This document shows positions 28,072 through 35,505 of a stretch of 64,000 bases of DNA, one piece after another. The stretch is taken from positions 868,314 to 932,313 of the forward strand of contig NZ_SWBR01000002.1 of NCBI RefSeq assembly GCF_005116505.1. The letters run 5' to 3'. Numbering within the stretch: position 1 is the stretch's first letter; each line of letters opens with the position of its first letter. The position numbers and the translations under genes are program-made. The notes below the pieces were generated by a model. The model did no database searches and was not told the origin of the DNA. It worked only from the letters and a program-made list of their open reading frames with translations. Source of the DNA: Pedobacter polaris. Lineage in GTDB: Bacteria > Bacteroidota > Bacteroidia > Sphingobacteriales > Sphingobacteriaceae.

Positions 28072-28851
28072 TTAATTCGCTCCGATTGTGATTGGAGAGA
28101 TAGATTGTGCAAACGCTTCAATAATTGTGTTTACACCTTTTGGTAGTGGAAGCTGTCCAGCATGTACATTTACACTGTATTTAGCAGAGTTGCTTTTTTC
28201 ATAGTGTGTATTGTGTGTAGACGAATCTTTCGAATCGTAACTAGCACTTCCTCTAATGGTTACCGATACCGGACCCCATCCAATTTTAGCTTCAAAACTA
28301 CCTTCACCTTTGCTTTCTGTTGATTTTTGCTCTGATTGATCTTCAGAGAAGCTCGATTTTACCTCCATTTCGAAATTGATGTCTACAGTATCAACCGCTA
28401 ATGAATTTAATGGAACGATGGTTAACAATGGCAAGTTGAACTGAGTTACAAAACTCTGAATTTGGGTTGCGGTAGCCGGTGTAGCCGGAACTGGTGGTGT
28501 AGCAGTTGGGTCACCAGGGCTTCCGGGAGTTCCGGGAGTGATTACCCCTCTTTGCAATGACATTACAATCATTACAGGTACATAGTTGTCATGCGCAGGA
28601 ATTGCAGGCGTACCAATTACCTCTGGTGTAGTTACCAAGCCAGTAGCTGGGTCTATTACCGCAGGTACTGCAGTTATTTCTTGAGTTGCAGCAACTGGTG
28701 TTTTTGCAAAACAAGTATCCAACATGAATTTGGTTTGTGTTAGCGCCATCGCAGCATTTGCACGAGCAGCAGCATTTAGTGGTCCACCAATAAGAGCATC
28801 CATAGGCAAGCCTGAGAACTCTTGGGACATGGACAATAGATTAGATTCCAT
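28072..28851 (-). CDS. DUF2589 domain-containing protein
   Basis: A 259-aa protein. LPMDALIGGPLNAAARANAA and the following MALTQTKFMLDTCF make the N-terminal helical part. A low-complexity Pro/Thr/Gly linker of about 55 residues (around 75-130, ITPGTPGSPGDPTATPPVPA) follows. The core is FNLPLLTIVPLNSLAVDTVD with INFEMEVKSSFSEDQ, and the end is QLPLPKGVNTIIEAFAQSI. No signal peptide or TM helix is present. The core sequence LPLLTIVPLNSLAV is identical in the neighbouring paralogue, which suggests a shared binding surface. It follows the GH25 gene by 68 bp. Confidence 0.8.
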   Translation of the reverse strand: MESNLLSMSQEFSGLPMDALIGGPLNAAARANAAMALTQTKFMLDTCFAKTPVAATQEITAVPAVIDPATGLVTTPEVIGTPAIPAHDNYVPVMIVMSLQRGVITPGTPGSPGDPTATPPVPATPATATQIQSFVTQFNLPLLTIVPLNSLAVDTVDINFEMEVKSSFSEDQSEQKSTESKGEGSFEAKIGWGPVSVTIRGSASYDSKDSSTHNTHYEKSNSAKYSVNVHAGQLPLPKGVNTIIEAFAQSISPITIGAN

Positions 28852-28919
28852 AACTTTTGTTTTTAATTATTAGTGATTTTGTTGATTACTTGTTTGATTT
28901 GGCAGCTATAATTTGATGG

Positions 28920-29780
28920 TTATAGCAATGCCAATTTTTTAAGGTCGTCCAAGGTTCCGTTAAAAATATCTTTATCTACTTGCCCACTTACACTGTTGAT
29001 GTTTCCGGTACCGCTATTTTGCCAAAAAGTATATTTATTCCAGCCTGGAGGCAGCAATGGTGGTGCTGATTGGTAGGCTGCAATCCATAATGGATAGTTC
29101 TCAAACCCTGTCGGATTACCTAGGAAATCATGCCAAAACACACGATTGGTATAGATCATTGGTGTACGTCTTGTTTCTAAGGCCACACCGGTTAACCAAT
29201 CTTTGATCAGTTGTACACAAGCTTCACGGTTTTGAAGAATATAAGGATTAAGGGTATCAGGCACTTGCCATTCTACATCTAATACCGGGGGTAAAAGACC
29301 TGGTTTCGAGAAATCAACCCCACAATTTAAAAAGTTATCGATTTGTTGTTGTGCGGTTGCACCCTGAAAATTCAAGAAATGATAGGCACCATGTAAAATT
29401 CCCAAACCACTTAATTTAGAAGAATTGAATTGGAACATGTTGTCTTTAAAGCCGCCCCCCTGACTAGCTTTGCAATACACAAAATTTACTTCGCTTGCCA
29501 GTGTCGCCCAGTTTATAGTGCCATTGTTATGAGAAATATCAATCCCCCTAATGATATTGGTAGGACTATCATTATCCAACAACGCATTGATGGTATTTTG
29601 TGTATTCGGACCCACCATACCATCACTAGGGAGCTGATGATCGACTTGAAATTGTTTCACCACATTTAAGGTATTTACTCCAAAAATTCCATCTACCGTA
29701 AGTGGGTAACCTAAACTGGATAATTGTTGTTGTAGTAACTTTACGTCGTCACCTTTTGAGTTCAGTTGAAGAATAGCCAT
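28920..29780 (-). CDS. PG-binding domain plus GH25 muramidase, without signal peptide
   Basis: A 286-aa two-domain protein. Residues about 1-70 are a PG_binding_1 domain (SKGDDVKLLQQQLSSLGYPL, VDGIFGVNTLNVVKQFQ). Residues about 77-280 are GH25 (IIRGIDISHNNGTINW with the catalytic-type DISHNN, ILHGAYHFLNFQGAT, PVLDVEW, RTPMIYTNRVFW, PLWIAAY, YTFWQNSG). GH25 enzymes cleave the MurNAc-GlcNAc bond of peptidoglycan and are usually exported or released by lysis, as in phages and tailocins. No signal peptide is present, so export would need another route. It leads the DUF2589 genes and lies 214 bp after the response-regulator stop. Confidence 0.9.
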   Translation of the reverse strand: MAILQLNSKGDDVKLLQQQLSSLGYPLTVDGIFGVNTLNVVKQFQVDHQLPSDGMVGPNTQNTINALLDNDSPTNIIRGIDISHNNGTINWATLASEVNFVYCKASQGGGFKDNMFQFNSSKLSGLGILHGAYHFLNFQGATAQQQIDNFLNCGVDFSKPGLLPPVLDVEWQVPDTLNPYILQNREACVQLIKDWLTGVALETRRTPMIYTNRVFWHDFLGNPTGFENYPLWIAAYQSAPPLLPPGWNKYTFWQNSGTGNINSVSGQVDKDIFNGTLDDLKKLALL

Positions 29781-29921
29781 AATTTAATTAGTTTAATTTT
29801 TAAAGGCAAAATTTCAATAAAAGCGACGCCGTATATTTTACCTTTTTAGGCAATAAGTAGCGATTGAAAAGCTTTTATTGTTTTGCTTATCTCAAATTGA
29901 GCTAATAAATGACTTGAATTT

Positions 29922-29953
29922 ACAGGCATAAATGCCTGTTTAAAAAGCAGGCA
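29922..29953 (-). promoter_or_regulatory. Alternative hairpins in the leader of the GH25-DUF2589 operon
   Basis: On the minus strand TGCCTG (29953-29948) can pair with CAGGCA, and the same CAGGCAT can instead pair with the following ATGCCTGT (29929-29922). The two stems exclude each other. They lie between the response-regulator stop and the GH25 start. No clean T-run follows, so whether this is an attenuator or a simple 3' hairpin of the regulator mRNA is open. Confidence 0.4.
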
Positions 29954-29993
29954 GAAGTACGTGGTTGTTTAAGCGTAGTACTACTACAATAGT

Positions 29994-30662
29994 TTATAAT
30001 ACTTCAAATAGGAGGTGCCTAATGGCGAATAATACCAGACCAGCAGTATTGCGACTTTGGGTTTTGAGCAACAGGTTATTACGATGACCTTCAACAGTGC
30101 GCACACTTAAGAAGAGTTTCTCAGCAATTTCGGCACTGCTGTTTTCTTTACAGATTAATTCTAACACTTCTTTTTCACGTGGGGTAAGTTCAAAAGAAGG
30201 GCTATCGAATATGCTGATGGTTTTACTGCTAGAACGATTTACTTGTTGTATAGCCATCAATACCTGTTTATTCATGTAAAAGCCAGTTTCGTAAGTACTT
30301 TTAATGGCAGTAATTAATTCTTCTTTATCACAGTTTTTAATCAGGTAGCCGGCTGCACCAGAAGTAATCATTTTGGAAATTAAGCGATCTTGCGCATGGA
30401 CTGACAACACGATTACCCGAATATTGGGATATTTACGAGCAATGATCTTGTTCAGTTCAATGCCATTCATTTCTGGCATATTCATGTCCATCAATAAAAC
30501 ATCTGGAATTTGCGCTGGCAAAGTATCAAAAATTGTTAACAGCATTGATGCAGTAGCTGCTTCTGCAACCACTTCAAATTCGGGAACACTTTTAATCAGT
30601 AGACTTAAACTCTGCCTAAAAATATTCTGATCATCTATAATGCCTATTTTCATGGTTTCCAT
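29994..30662 (-). CDS. NarL/FixJ-type response regulator
   Basis: A 222-aa regulator. The receiver (about 1-125) has the acidic pair in IGIIDDQN, the phospho-acceptor Asp in DVLLMDMNMPEMNG, and the late Thr/Ser and Lys region (VLSVHAQD, YLIKN). The LuxR-type HTH (about 150-215) has LTPREKEVLELICKENSSAE and LSVRTVEGHRNNL. It starts 4 bp after the kinase stop (30667), so the two are one operon. An internal ATG three codons in (MKIGIIDD) is an equally good start. The divergence-free layout suggests that it controls the adjacent GH25-DUF2589 genes. Confidence 0.92.
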   Translation of the reverse strand: METMKIGIIDDQNIFRQSLSLLIKSVPEFEVVAEAATASMLLTIFDTLPAQIPDVLLMDMNMPEMNGIELNKIIARKYPNIRVIVLSVHAQDRLISKMITSGAAGYLIKNCDKEELITAIKSTYETGFYMNKQVLMAIQQVNRSSSKTISIFDSPSFELTPREKEVLELICKENSSAEIAEKLFLSVRTVEGHRNNLLLKTQSRNTAGLVLFAIRHLLFEVL

Positions 30663-30666
30663 TTTA

Positions 30667-31449
30667 CTATTTTAATATAAATTGACACTGATATCCGCTA
30701 TGCGGCACAGTTGACGGGCTTACTATTGCCCCAATCATTTTTAAACGGCTCTCAATATTGTGAAGCCCCATCCCTTTTCGAGATTTTTGGTCAGCCATTA
30801 TTCCTGTACCATTGTCTTGATAGATCACCGTAATTTCTTGGCCATTTGCTATAAAATAAATGTCTACTGTTTTGGCTTTTGCATGTTTAATCGTGTTGTT
30901 TAAAAGCTCTTCCATAATCCGATATAAAGAAATCGCTGCAGTAGCGTTAAGCTCATCAAGACCAATTTCCGCATGGTTATGGATGGTAATCTGAATGTGT
31001 TGGGTCTGGACAACTGAATCACACAATTCTTCTAATGCACCTAAGAAGCCATATAATTCTATTCCAGGGGGAGAAAGGTTGTGCGAAATGTGGCGCACAT
31101 CTTTAATCACTTTATCTATAATATGCTTGCATCGATCTGAGAAATTGCCCAGGGTATTTTCAGAATCAGGTCTAAAAACATCTATTGTAAGCCTTAAGTT
31201 TGAAAGTGCAGTACCAACATCGTCGTGTAAATCTTGTCCAATCCGTTTACGTTCAGTTTCTTGAGAACTAATCATAGTTTGAAGTAACTCTTCCTGATGT
31301 TGCAATTGGAGTTGTTGCTCACGGTCTTTCTGCTTCAATGTTTTGTTCTGGAGTTTCACATTTAAAAAGATAAATGAAATTGCCAGAATACACATCCCTG
31401 CCATCCCGGCAAAGATTAGGATATATACGTTTTCGTCGATGTTTTCCAT
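30667..31449 (-). CDS. HisKA_3 sensor histidine kinase
   Basis: A 260-aa kinase of the NarX/DesK type. One TM helix (about 8-28, ILIFAGMAGMCILAISFIFL) is followed by a coiled coil, the H-box ETERKRIGQDLHDDVGTALS, and an HATPase domain with N-box EELLNNTIKHAKA, QDNGTGI and KGMGLHNIESRL. There is no sensory domain of its own, so it probably takes its signal from the membrane protein whose gene overlaps its start by 34 bp. Its partner is the NarL-type regulator immediately downstream. Confidence 0.93.
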   Translation of the reverse strand: MENIDENVYILIFAGMAGMCILAISFIFLNVKLQNKTLKQKDREQQLQLQHQEELLQTMISSQETERKRIGQDLHDDVGTALSNLRLTIDVFRPDSENTLGNFSDRCKHIIDKVIKDVRHISHNLSPPGIELYGFLGALEELCDSVVQTQHIQITIHNHAEIGLDELNATAAISLYRIMEELLNNTIKHAKAKTVDIYFIANGQEITVIYQDNGTGIMADQKSRKGMGLHNIESRLKMIGAIVSPSTVPHSGYQCQFILK

Positions 31450-32093
31450 TTACTAAATCCAAAAGCCATGAGCAAGTACAGTACAACCACAAGGGAGTTA
31501 TGCAAGTTCCAGATTAGCATTTTCGCATCATGGCTTAATTTAAAGGTGATTACATTAGAGAGGATAAATACAAATAAAGAACCAGAGAAATATAGCAACA
31601 AGCCGGCATTGATGAGGTTAAGACCATTGCTGTACCATGATTGGTCTGGGTCTGTATCTACCAAGTTAAAAAAATACAGCAAGCTGTAACAGATAAAAAT
31701 CAGGGCCTCTAGTGGTCTAACATAAGAGTTGAACTGATATTTACTCTGAAAAAAAAGCACATTGACCAGGCATAACAGTGGAAATATGACTATAATCAGG
31801 TAACTGTATTTCTTGATTGTTTTGTTATGGTTAATGCCAGCAAAATAAACCGCTAAAAACAAAAATTCTACTACGGTATAAATATGCAGCAATGGCAAGT
31901 TATTACTTCCAGATTTTAGGATTGCTATTAAGTTAATGCTACCCGAAACGACTAGATAATACAGCAAAATCTTAAATAACCTATTGATATAGCGATAATT
32001 ATAGATTGCTACACCAATAGGAATAAAAATTGAAACAGGAACAATCAGTCCCTGGTAATAATAAGAAAATGAGTGGCCATAAATCGTTAACAA
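31416..32093 (-). CDS. Multi-pass membrane protein, probable sensor partner
   Basis: A 225-aa protein with about seven hydrophobic helices (for example YYQGLIVPVSIFIPIGVAIY, YLIIVIFPLLCLVNVLF, LIFICYSLLYFFNLV, LLLYFSGSLFVFILSNVITF, LHNSLVVVLYLLMAFGF). The start is a TTG (32091-32093) after an AAGGA; no better start is seen. No family is recognised. Its 3' end overlaps the kinase gene by 34 bp, which implies coupled translation and suggests that it is the membrane input module for the soluble-type kinase. Confidence 0.75.
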   Translation of the reverse strand: MLTIYGHSFSYYYQGLIVPVSIFIPIGVAIYNYRYINRLFKILLYYLVVSGSINLIAILKSGSNNLPLLHIYTVVEFLFLAVYFAGINHNKTIKKYSYLIIVIFPLLCLVNVLFFQSKYQFNSYVRPLEALIFICYSLLYFFNLVDTDPDQSWYSNGLNLINAGLLLYFSGSLFVFILSNVITFKLSHDAKMLIWNLHNSLVVVLYLLMAFGFSKWKTSTKTYIS

Positions 32094-32105
32094 TGTGATC
32101 CTTGA

Positions 32106-32504
32106 TTAGAATAAATCACTTTCTGGATCACAGCAATGTGGACATGGCTTGGTGAAATCGTAGATAGACGAATCTTCTACATCAGATGTTGCTGACGGCT
32201 CGATGATATCTTTACAGATACCTTTATCATCAACACGAACTGGGACAAGAACGGCCGAAATGCCTTCACCTTTTTTAAAACCAGGCTTATGCAAAGTAAA
32301 ATAAGCTCTAGCACCTATCGCTTCTGGGTATAGATCTGACAGGGCCTTAATATCTTCAAATGGGATGTAAAAGCCTTTAGGAAGAATGGCATCATGATCA
32401 TCAAAAAGGGGTTTGATCGCTTCACGCCAAAAATTTGTACGGTCCATTGCCTCAGCAAGTGAAATTCTATTGTCATCAAGAATTGATGTAGGTTTCTTTT
32501 TCAT
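32106..32504 (-). CDS. Hypothetical protein with C-terminal CPHCC motif
   Basis: A 132-aa protein with no signal peptide. RISLAEAMDRTNFWREAIKP, ILPKGFYIPFEDIKALSDLY, GARAYFTLHKP and SAVLVPVRVDDKG are followed by a C-terminal FTKPCPHCCDPESDLF. I recall short Bacteroidota proteins with this outline (ISLxEAxxxT..., a GIRxY-like segment, then a CPxxC end), commonly next to membrane proteins and kinases, but no named family. It heads the putative membrane protein-kinase-regulator operon, 12 bp before the membrane protein. Confidence 0.65.
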   Translation of the reverse strand: MKKKPTSILDDNRISLAEAMDRTNFWREAIKPLFDDHDAILPKGFYIPFEDIKALSDLYPEAIGARAYFTLHKPGFKKGEGISAVLVPVRVDDKGICKDIIEPSATSDVEDSSIYDFTKPCPHCCDPESDLF

Positions 32505-32608
32505 TAATTTTAGTTTTTAGAAAGGTTAATTATGAGTTAAAAATGGAATACCGATCGCTAAAAGTAATATCCATTTTATGGTAATACTGAGCATAAATGC
32601 CATTAATT

Positions 32609-32616
32609 CAAATCTA
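32609..32616 (-). promoter_or_regulatory. TAnnTTTG -7 element, probable promoter of the membrane protein-kinase operon
   Basis: The minus strand reads TAGATTTG, an exact match to the Bacteroidota -7 consensus, 105 bp upstream of the 132-aa gene. No convincing TTTG stands at -33. Confidence 0.4.
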
Positions 32617-32721
32617 TTGATAAGAAATTAGATTTCCTAGTGGACAAATGTTCAATCTTTTTACAAACCAATTTGTTGATGAATCCTATTAATATTTCAA
32701 CCCATTAACCTTCTAATTTCG

Positions 32722-33163
32722 ATGAAGAATCGCTTCGCAATCTCATTCTTGCTGTTGTTTTATTAACCCTTATACTTAGGTATATTTTGCCATGTTGAGC
32801 CTGTCGAAGCACTTTTATTAATGCCACCACTCAGCCTTGCCCCGGTTCATGGCGCCGAACCACTAGTCCTTTTTTTTCTTGATGAAAAATTACCAAAAAC
32901 ATCAAGAAAGAACGATGCTCCCGCATGGCCCGCCGTTCTTTCATCCCTGCGCTCTTTGGGACAGTGAGGAATAGGAGAATTTTGAGGTTTTTAGTGTAAG
33001 TATCTACACCGCTCCACTAACCGTCATTTCGACCTTGGGAGAAATCTCCCGCCTATGAGCAGTGTATTAACGTCATGCCGAGCTTCTATAAGTATCCTCT
33101 AGTTCAGAGAAATCTCATTCATCGCTTATAGATTCTTCGCTATGCTCTGAATGACAAATAATC
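32722..33163. repeat. Composite intergenic repeat, unit 5 (E-A-B-D-G)
   Basis: A half copy of module E (near 32722-32755) is followed by A (about 32788-32812), B (about 32825-32968) and the D-G segment, ending with a GATTCTTCGCTATGCTCTGA element. Compared with other copies, module B has lost about 16 bases between GATGCT and CCGCATGGCCC. The D-G part matches 24663-24852 closely. Another G element follows at 33189-33216. Confidence 0.8.
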
Positions 33164-33301
33164 ATAATCCACACACCACTCCTATTACCGTCATCTCGAC
33201 CTTGGGAGAGATCTGGAACCTATAGATCACTAAAGCTCAAATTGTAATACAGCTATAATAACCATAATTGCAAAGTTGATCTTTATGTTTAAGGGTTTAG
33301 G

Positions 33302-34024
33302 CTAAACTTTACCTTTAGCGTTTTCATTCAAGCTGTTAGCATACTTATCTTTCCTCCAGTTATAGATCAATAGGTTTAGAAGGATCAGGTTTAGCCCGTA
33401 AAATACATCCTCAAATGGAATGGTCATTATCCTAAGCCCAATAATATGCTTTGCATTGTACCAAACTACTGGGGCATCCAGTCCTGTTCCTGTTAAAATT
33501 CCATTTACAATGCAGAATGGAATAAGCAATACCAGGTACACCAGATAAAATTTACCGAGCCAACGTACTTTTAAAACGAACCTAGCCAAAATCAAAAGAC
33601 CAACCATTACCAAACCTGTTGATGCCGTATACAAGCTACCCCAATAGTATATCCCTCCAAAAACCCCAAGAAATACAAATGCAAGTGTCAATACATCTTC
33701 AGCTGGTTTGGGCAATTGCAATTTTAAAAGTTGGGTAAGGCAATGATAAGTGAATACGCAGGAATAAGGGATACAGAGAAAAAAAAGCAGTTCCTCTAGC
33801 GGCAGGCCTAAAAAATTTGCGCCCAAAATATAGTCGGGGTTAAAGCCCCACACCCCCAGATGTGTAAAATAAATATCCCAAATCACAAATAGCACACCAG
33901 TTACGACTACCGCAGGAAAAAATGCCTTCCAGGTTTTATGGAACTGCAGCCTTGGATGGAATGAGAATAGCAAGGGAACAATTATTGTGAAAAAATCGAC
34001 CAGAAGGTAGGTATATCTCATCAT
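33302..34024 (-). CDS. Lycopene cyclase (fused CrtYcd type)
   Basis: A 240-aa integral membrane protein with six to seven TM helices made of two tandem lycopene-cyclase domains (about 1-100 and 125-230). GANFLGLPLEELLFFLCIPY contains the conserved PxEE motif of the CrtYc/CrtYd type, and FEDVFYGLNLILLN is its counterpart in the second half. It cyclises the ends of lycopene to beta-ionone rings. It is the last gene of the carotenoid operon and overlaps the crtZ stop by 4 bp. Confidence 0.92.
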   Translation of the reverse strand: MMRYTYLLVDFFTIIVPLLFSFHPRLQFHKTWKAFFPAVVVTGVLFVIWDIYFTHLGVWGFNPDYILGANFLGLPLEELLFFLCIPYSCVFTYHCLTQLLKLQLPKPAEDVLTLAFVFLGVFGGIYYWGSLYTASTGLVMVGLLILARFVLKVRWLGKFYLVYLVLLIPFCIVNGILTGTGLDAPVVWYNAKHIIGLRIMTIPFEDVFYGLNLILLNLLIYNWRKDKYANSLNENAKGKV

Positions 34025-34485
34025 GCCTTTTTTCTAGCTTCCAAAAAGTATTTCAATGGCACCCATAGCATTCCAAAACACTCACCCTGCTCTTTACCCA
34101 AGTGTTTGTGGTGCATTTTGTGTGCCCTACGGATGGCTTTGAGGTACCAGTTATCTGAATTTCTAAAAATCTTGAAGCGCTGGTGGATAAAGATATCATG
34201 CACCAGAAAGTAACATGCGCCATAGAGTGTAATCCCGATCCCGATAAACAACGCCAATTCATTCCCATAGAAATTACCCAGCGCTAAACATATTATCCCG
34301 GGAATGGCAAAGATCAAAAAGAAAAAATCATTGCGTTCCAAAAAATCGTCATGGTCTTTGTTATGATGGTCACTGTGCAGAAACCAGCATAGCCCATGCA
34401 TTATATATTTGTGTGTAAGCCAAGCCACCCCTTCCATCGCCAGAAAAGTTGCCAGTACAATTCCTATGTTAACCAATACGCCCAT
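34021..34485 (-). CDS. crtZ: Beta-carotene hydroxylase (fatty acid hydroxylase superfamily)
   Basis: A 154-aa membrane enzyme with the four His clusters of the diiron hydroxylases: HKYIMH, HSDHHNKDHDD, HDIFIHQRF and HKMHHKH. CrtZ adds 3- and 3'-hydroxyls to beta-carotene, giving beta-cryptoxanthin and zeaxanthin. It overlaps the idi end by 17 bp and the cyclase start by 4 bp. No ketolase (CrtW) or glycosyltransferase is seen in the cluster. Confidence 0.94.
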   Translation of the reverse strand: MGVLVNIGIVLATFLAMEGVAWLTHKYIMHGLCWFLHSDHHNKDHDDFLERNDFFFLIFAIPGIICLALGNFYGNELALFIGIGITLYGACYFLVHDIFIHQRFKIFRNSDNWYLKAIRRAHKMHHKHLGKEQGECFGMLWVPLKYFLEARKKA

Positions 34486-35008
34486 CTTTCAACATTTGTG
34501 TATAATATTTCATAACCTTCTCCAAACAGATCTTTAGCCATTCGGTATACAACTCAGGATGCACTTTGATATCCTTTGCCAATTCATTCATGCCAATATA
34601 CCTAAAGCCCGCAACTTCTTGAGGTGCAAAATTAGGCCTATTATCGCTTATCCCAAAATAAACATGATCAAATTCATGCTCAATAATGCCCGCTGTCACC
34701 TCTGCCTTATACATAAAATTGAAGCCATATTCAAGGTGGCATACCATTCCCATTTCTTCTAATAACCTGCGGTGGGCGGCAACTGTAGTATGTTCATGTT
34801 CTCTTGGGTGACTGCAGCAGGTATTGGTCCACTTGCCTCCCGAATGGTATTTATCTACTGCCCGTTGTTGCAACAGCAGTTCTCCCTTGCTATTGAAGAT
34901 GAATACTGAAAAGGCACGGTGCAATTGCCCAGAGAAATGTGCCTGCATTTTCTCCATCAGCCCCACTTGGTTGTCATCACTATCTACCAATATCACATTA
35001 TCTATCAC
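34469..35008 (-). CDS. idi: Isopentenyl-diphosphate delta-isomerase, type 1
   Basis: A 179-aa Nudix-fold enzyme interconverting IPP and DMAPP. The catalytic Cys lies in WTNTCCSHPREHE, and the Nudix-like AAHRRLLEEMGM with the catalytic Glu in EHEFDHVYFG are present. The start is a GTG (35006-35008) that overlaps the upstream stop as GTGA. Its place in the operon implies local supply of C5 precursors to carotenoid synthesis. Confidence 0.95.
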   Translation of the reverse strand: MIDNVILVDSDDNQVGLMEKMQAHFSGQLHRAFSVFIFNSKGELLLQQRAVDKYHSGGKWTNTCCSHPREHEHTTVAAHRRLLEEMGMVCHLEYGFNFMYKAEVTAGIIEHEFDHVYFGISDNRPNFAPQEVAGFRYIGMNELAKDIKVHPELYTEWLKICLEKVMKYYTQMLKDGRIG

Positions 35009-35505
35009 AGTTTCAATTTTTTAAGTTCTTCTTTGGTACATTTTTTCGATGCTATCAAATAACTGGTGATGTTCTCTCTCAACACCCTGTCCTCCATTTG
35101 TTCCACCTCTAACAACAACTTTTGCTTATCTGCCTGAATCTGTCCATTATAACCAAGAAATCCAGGCAGATTGTTCTGGAGGGAAAACCTGATGAACCTC
35201 ATTTCCACATTACTAGGCTCTTTGGATATGGCCTGCTCTATTGCTGCTTTTCCCTTCCTGAACCTGGCAAGCTTTGTAATTGGGTTGAAAGCGTACTTGG
35301 CCTCCATCATATATGACGCTCCCTTGTAACACCATAGTATGGGTGAGGAACTTCTGTTCACTGATTTTAGCGATCTAGAAAGTTCGGCAGAGGCCGAAGA
35401 ATCCTCTGCTGCCTTGTAATAAAGCCTTCTAAGTTCGGCTACTTCGGGTTCTGCACCAGCATGTAATGAAGAACCTACAAGAAAAAAAATCAGCACCATT
35501 TTCAT
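35005..35505 (-). CDS. Hypothetical periplasmic protein inside the carotenoid operon
   Basis: A 166-aa protein with a short signal peptide (MVLIFFLVGSSLHAGA). The rest is helical and charged, with SPILWCYKGASYMMEAKYAF, RKGKAAIEQAISKEPSNVEM and RFIRFSLQNNLPGFLGY, reminiscent of TPR-like helices. No function is recognised. It overlaps crtB (upstream) and idi (downstream) by 4 bp each, so it is translationally coupled to the pathway, which suggests a role in pigment localisation or membrane organisation. Confidence 0.8.
   Translation of the reverse strand: MKMVLIFFLVGSSLHAGAEPEVAELRRLYYKAAEDSSASAELSRSLKSVNRSSSPILWCYKGASYMMEAKYAFNPITKLARFRKGKAAIEQAISKEPSNVEMRFIRFSLQNNLPGFLGYNGQIQADKQKLLLEVEQMEDRVLRENITSYLIASKKCTKEELKKLKL

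Noticed and set aside
25845..29780. Prophage or tailocin
   Set aside because: GH25 without signal peptide is phage-like, but no portal, capsid, tail, sheath, baseplate or integrase gene is present.
29922..29939. Intrinsic terminator of the response-regulator gene
   Set aside because: The stem is good, but AATTCAAG rather than a T-run follows on the minus strand. It was kept only as a possible regulatory structure.
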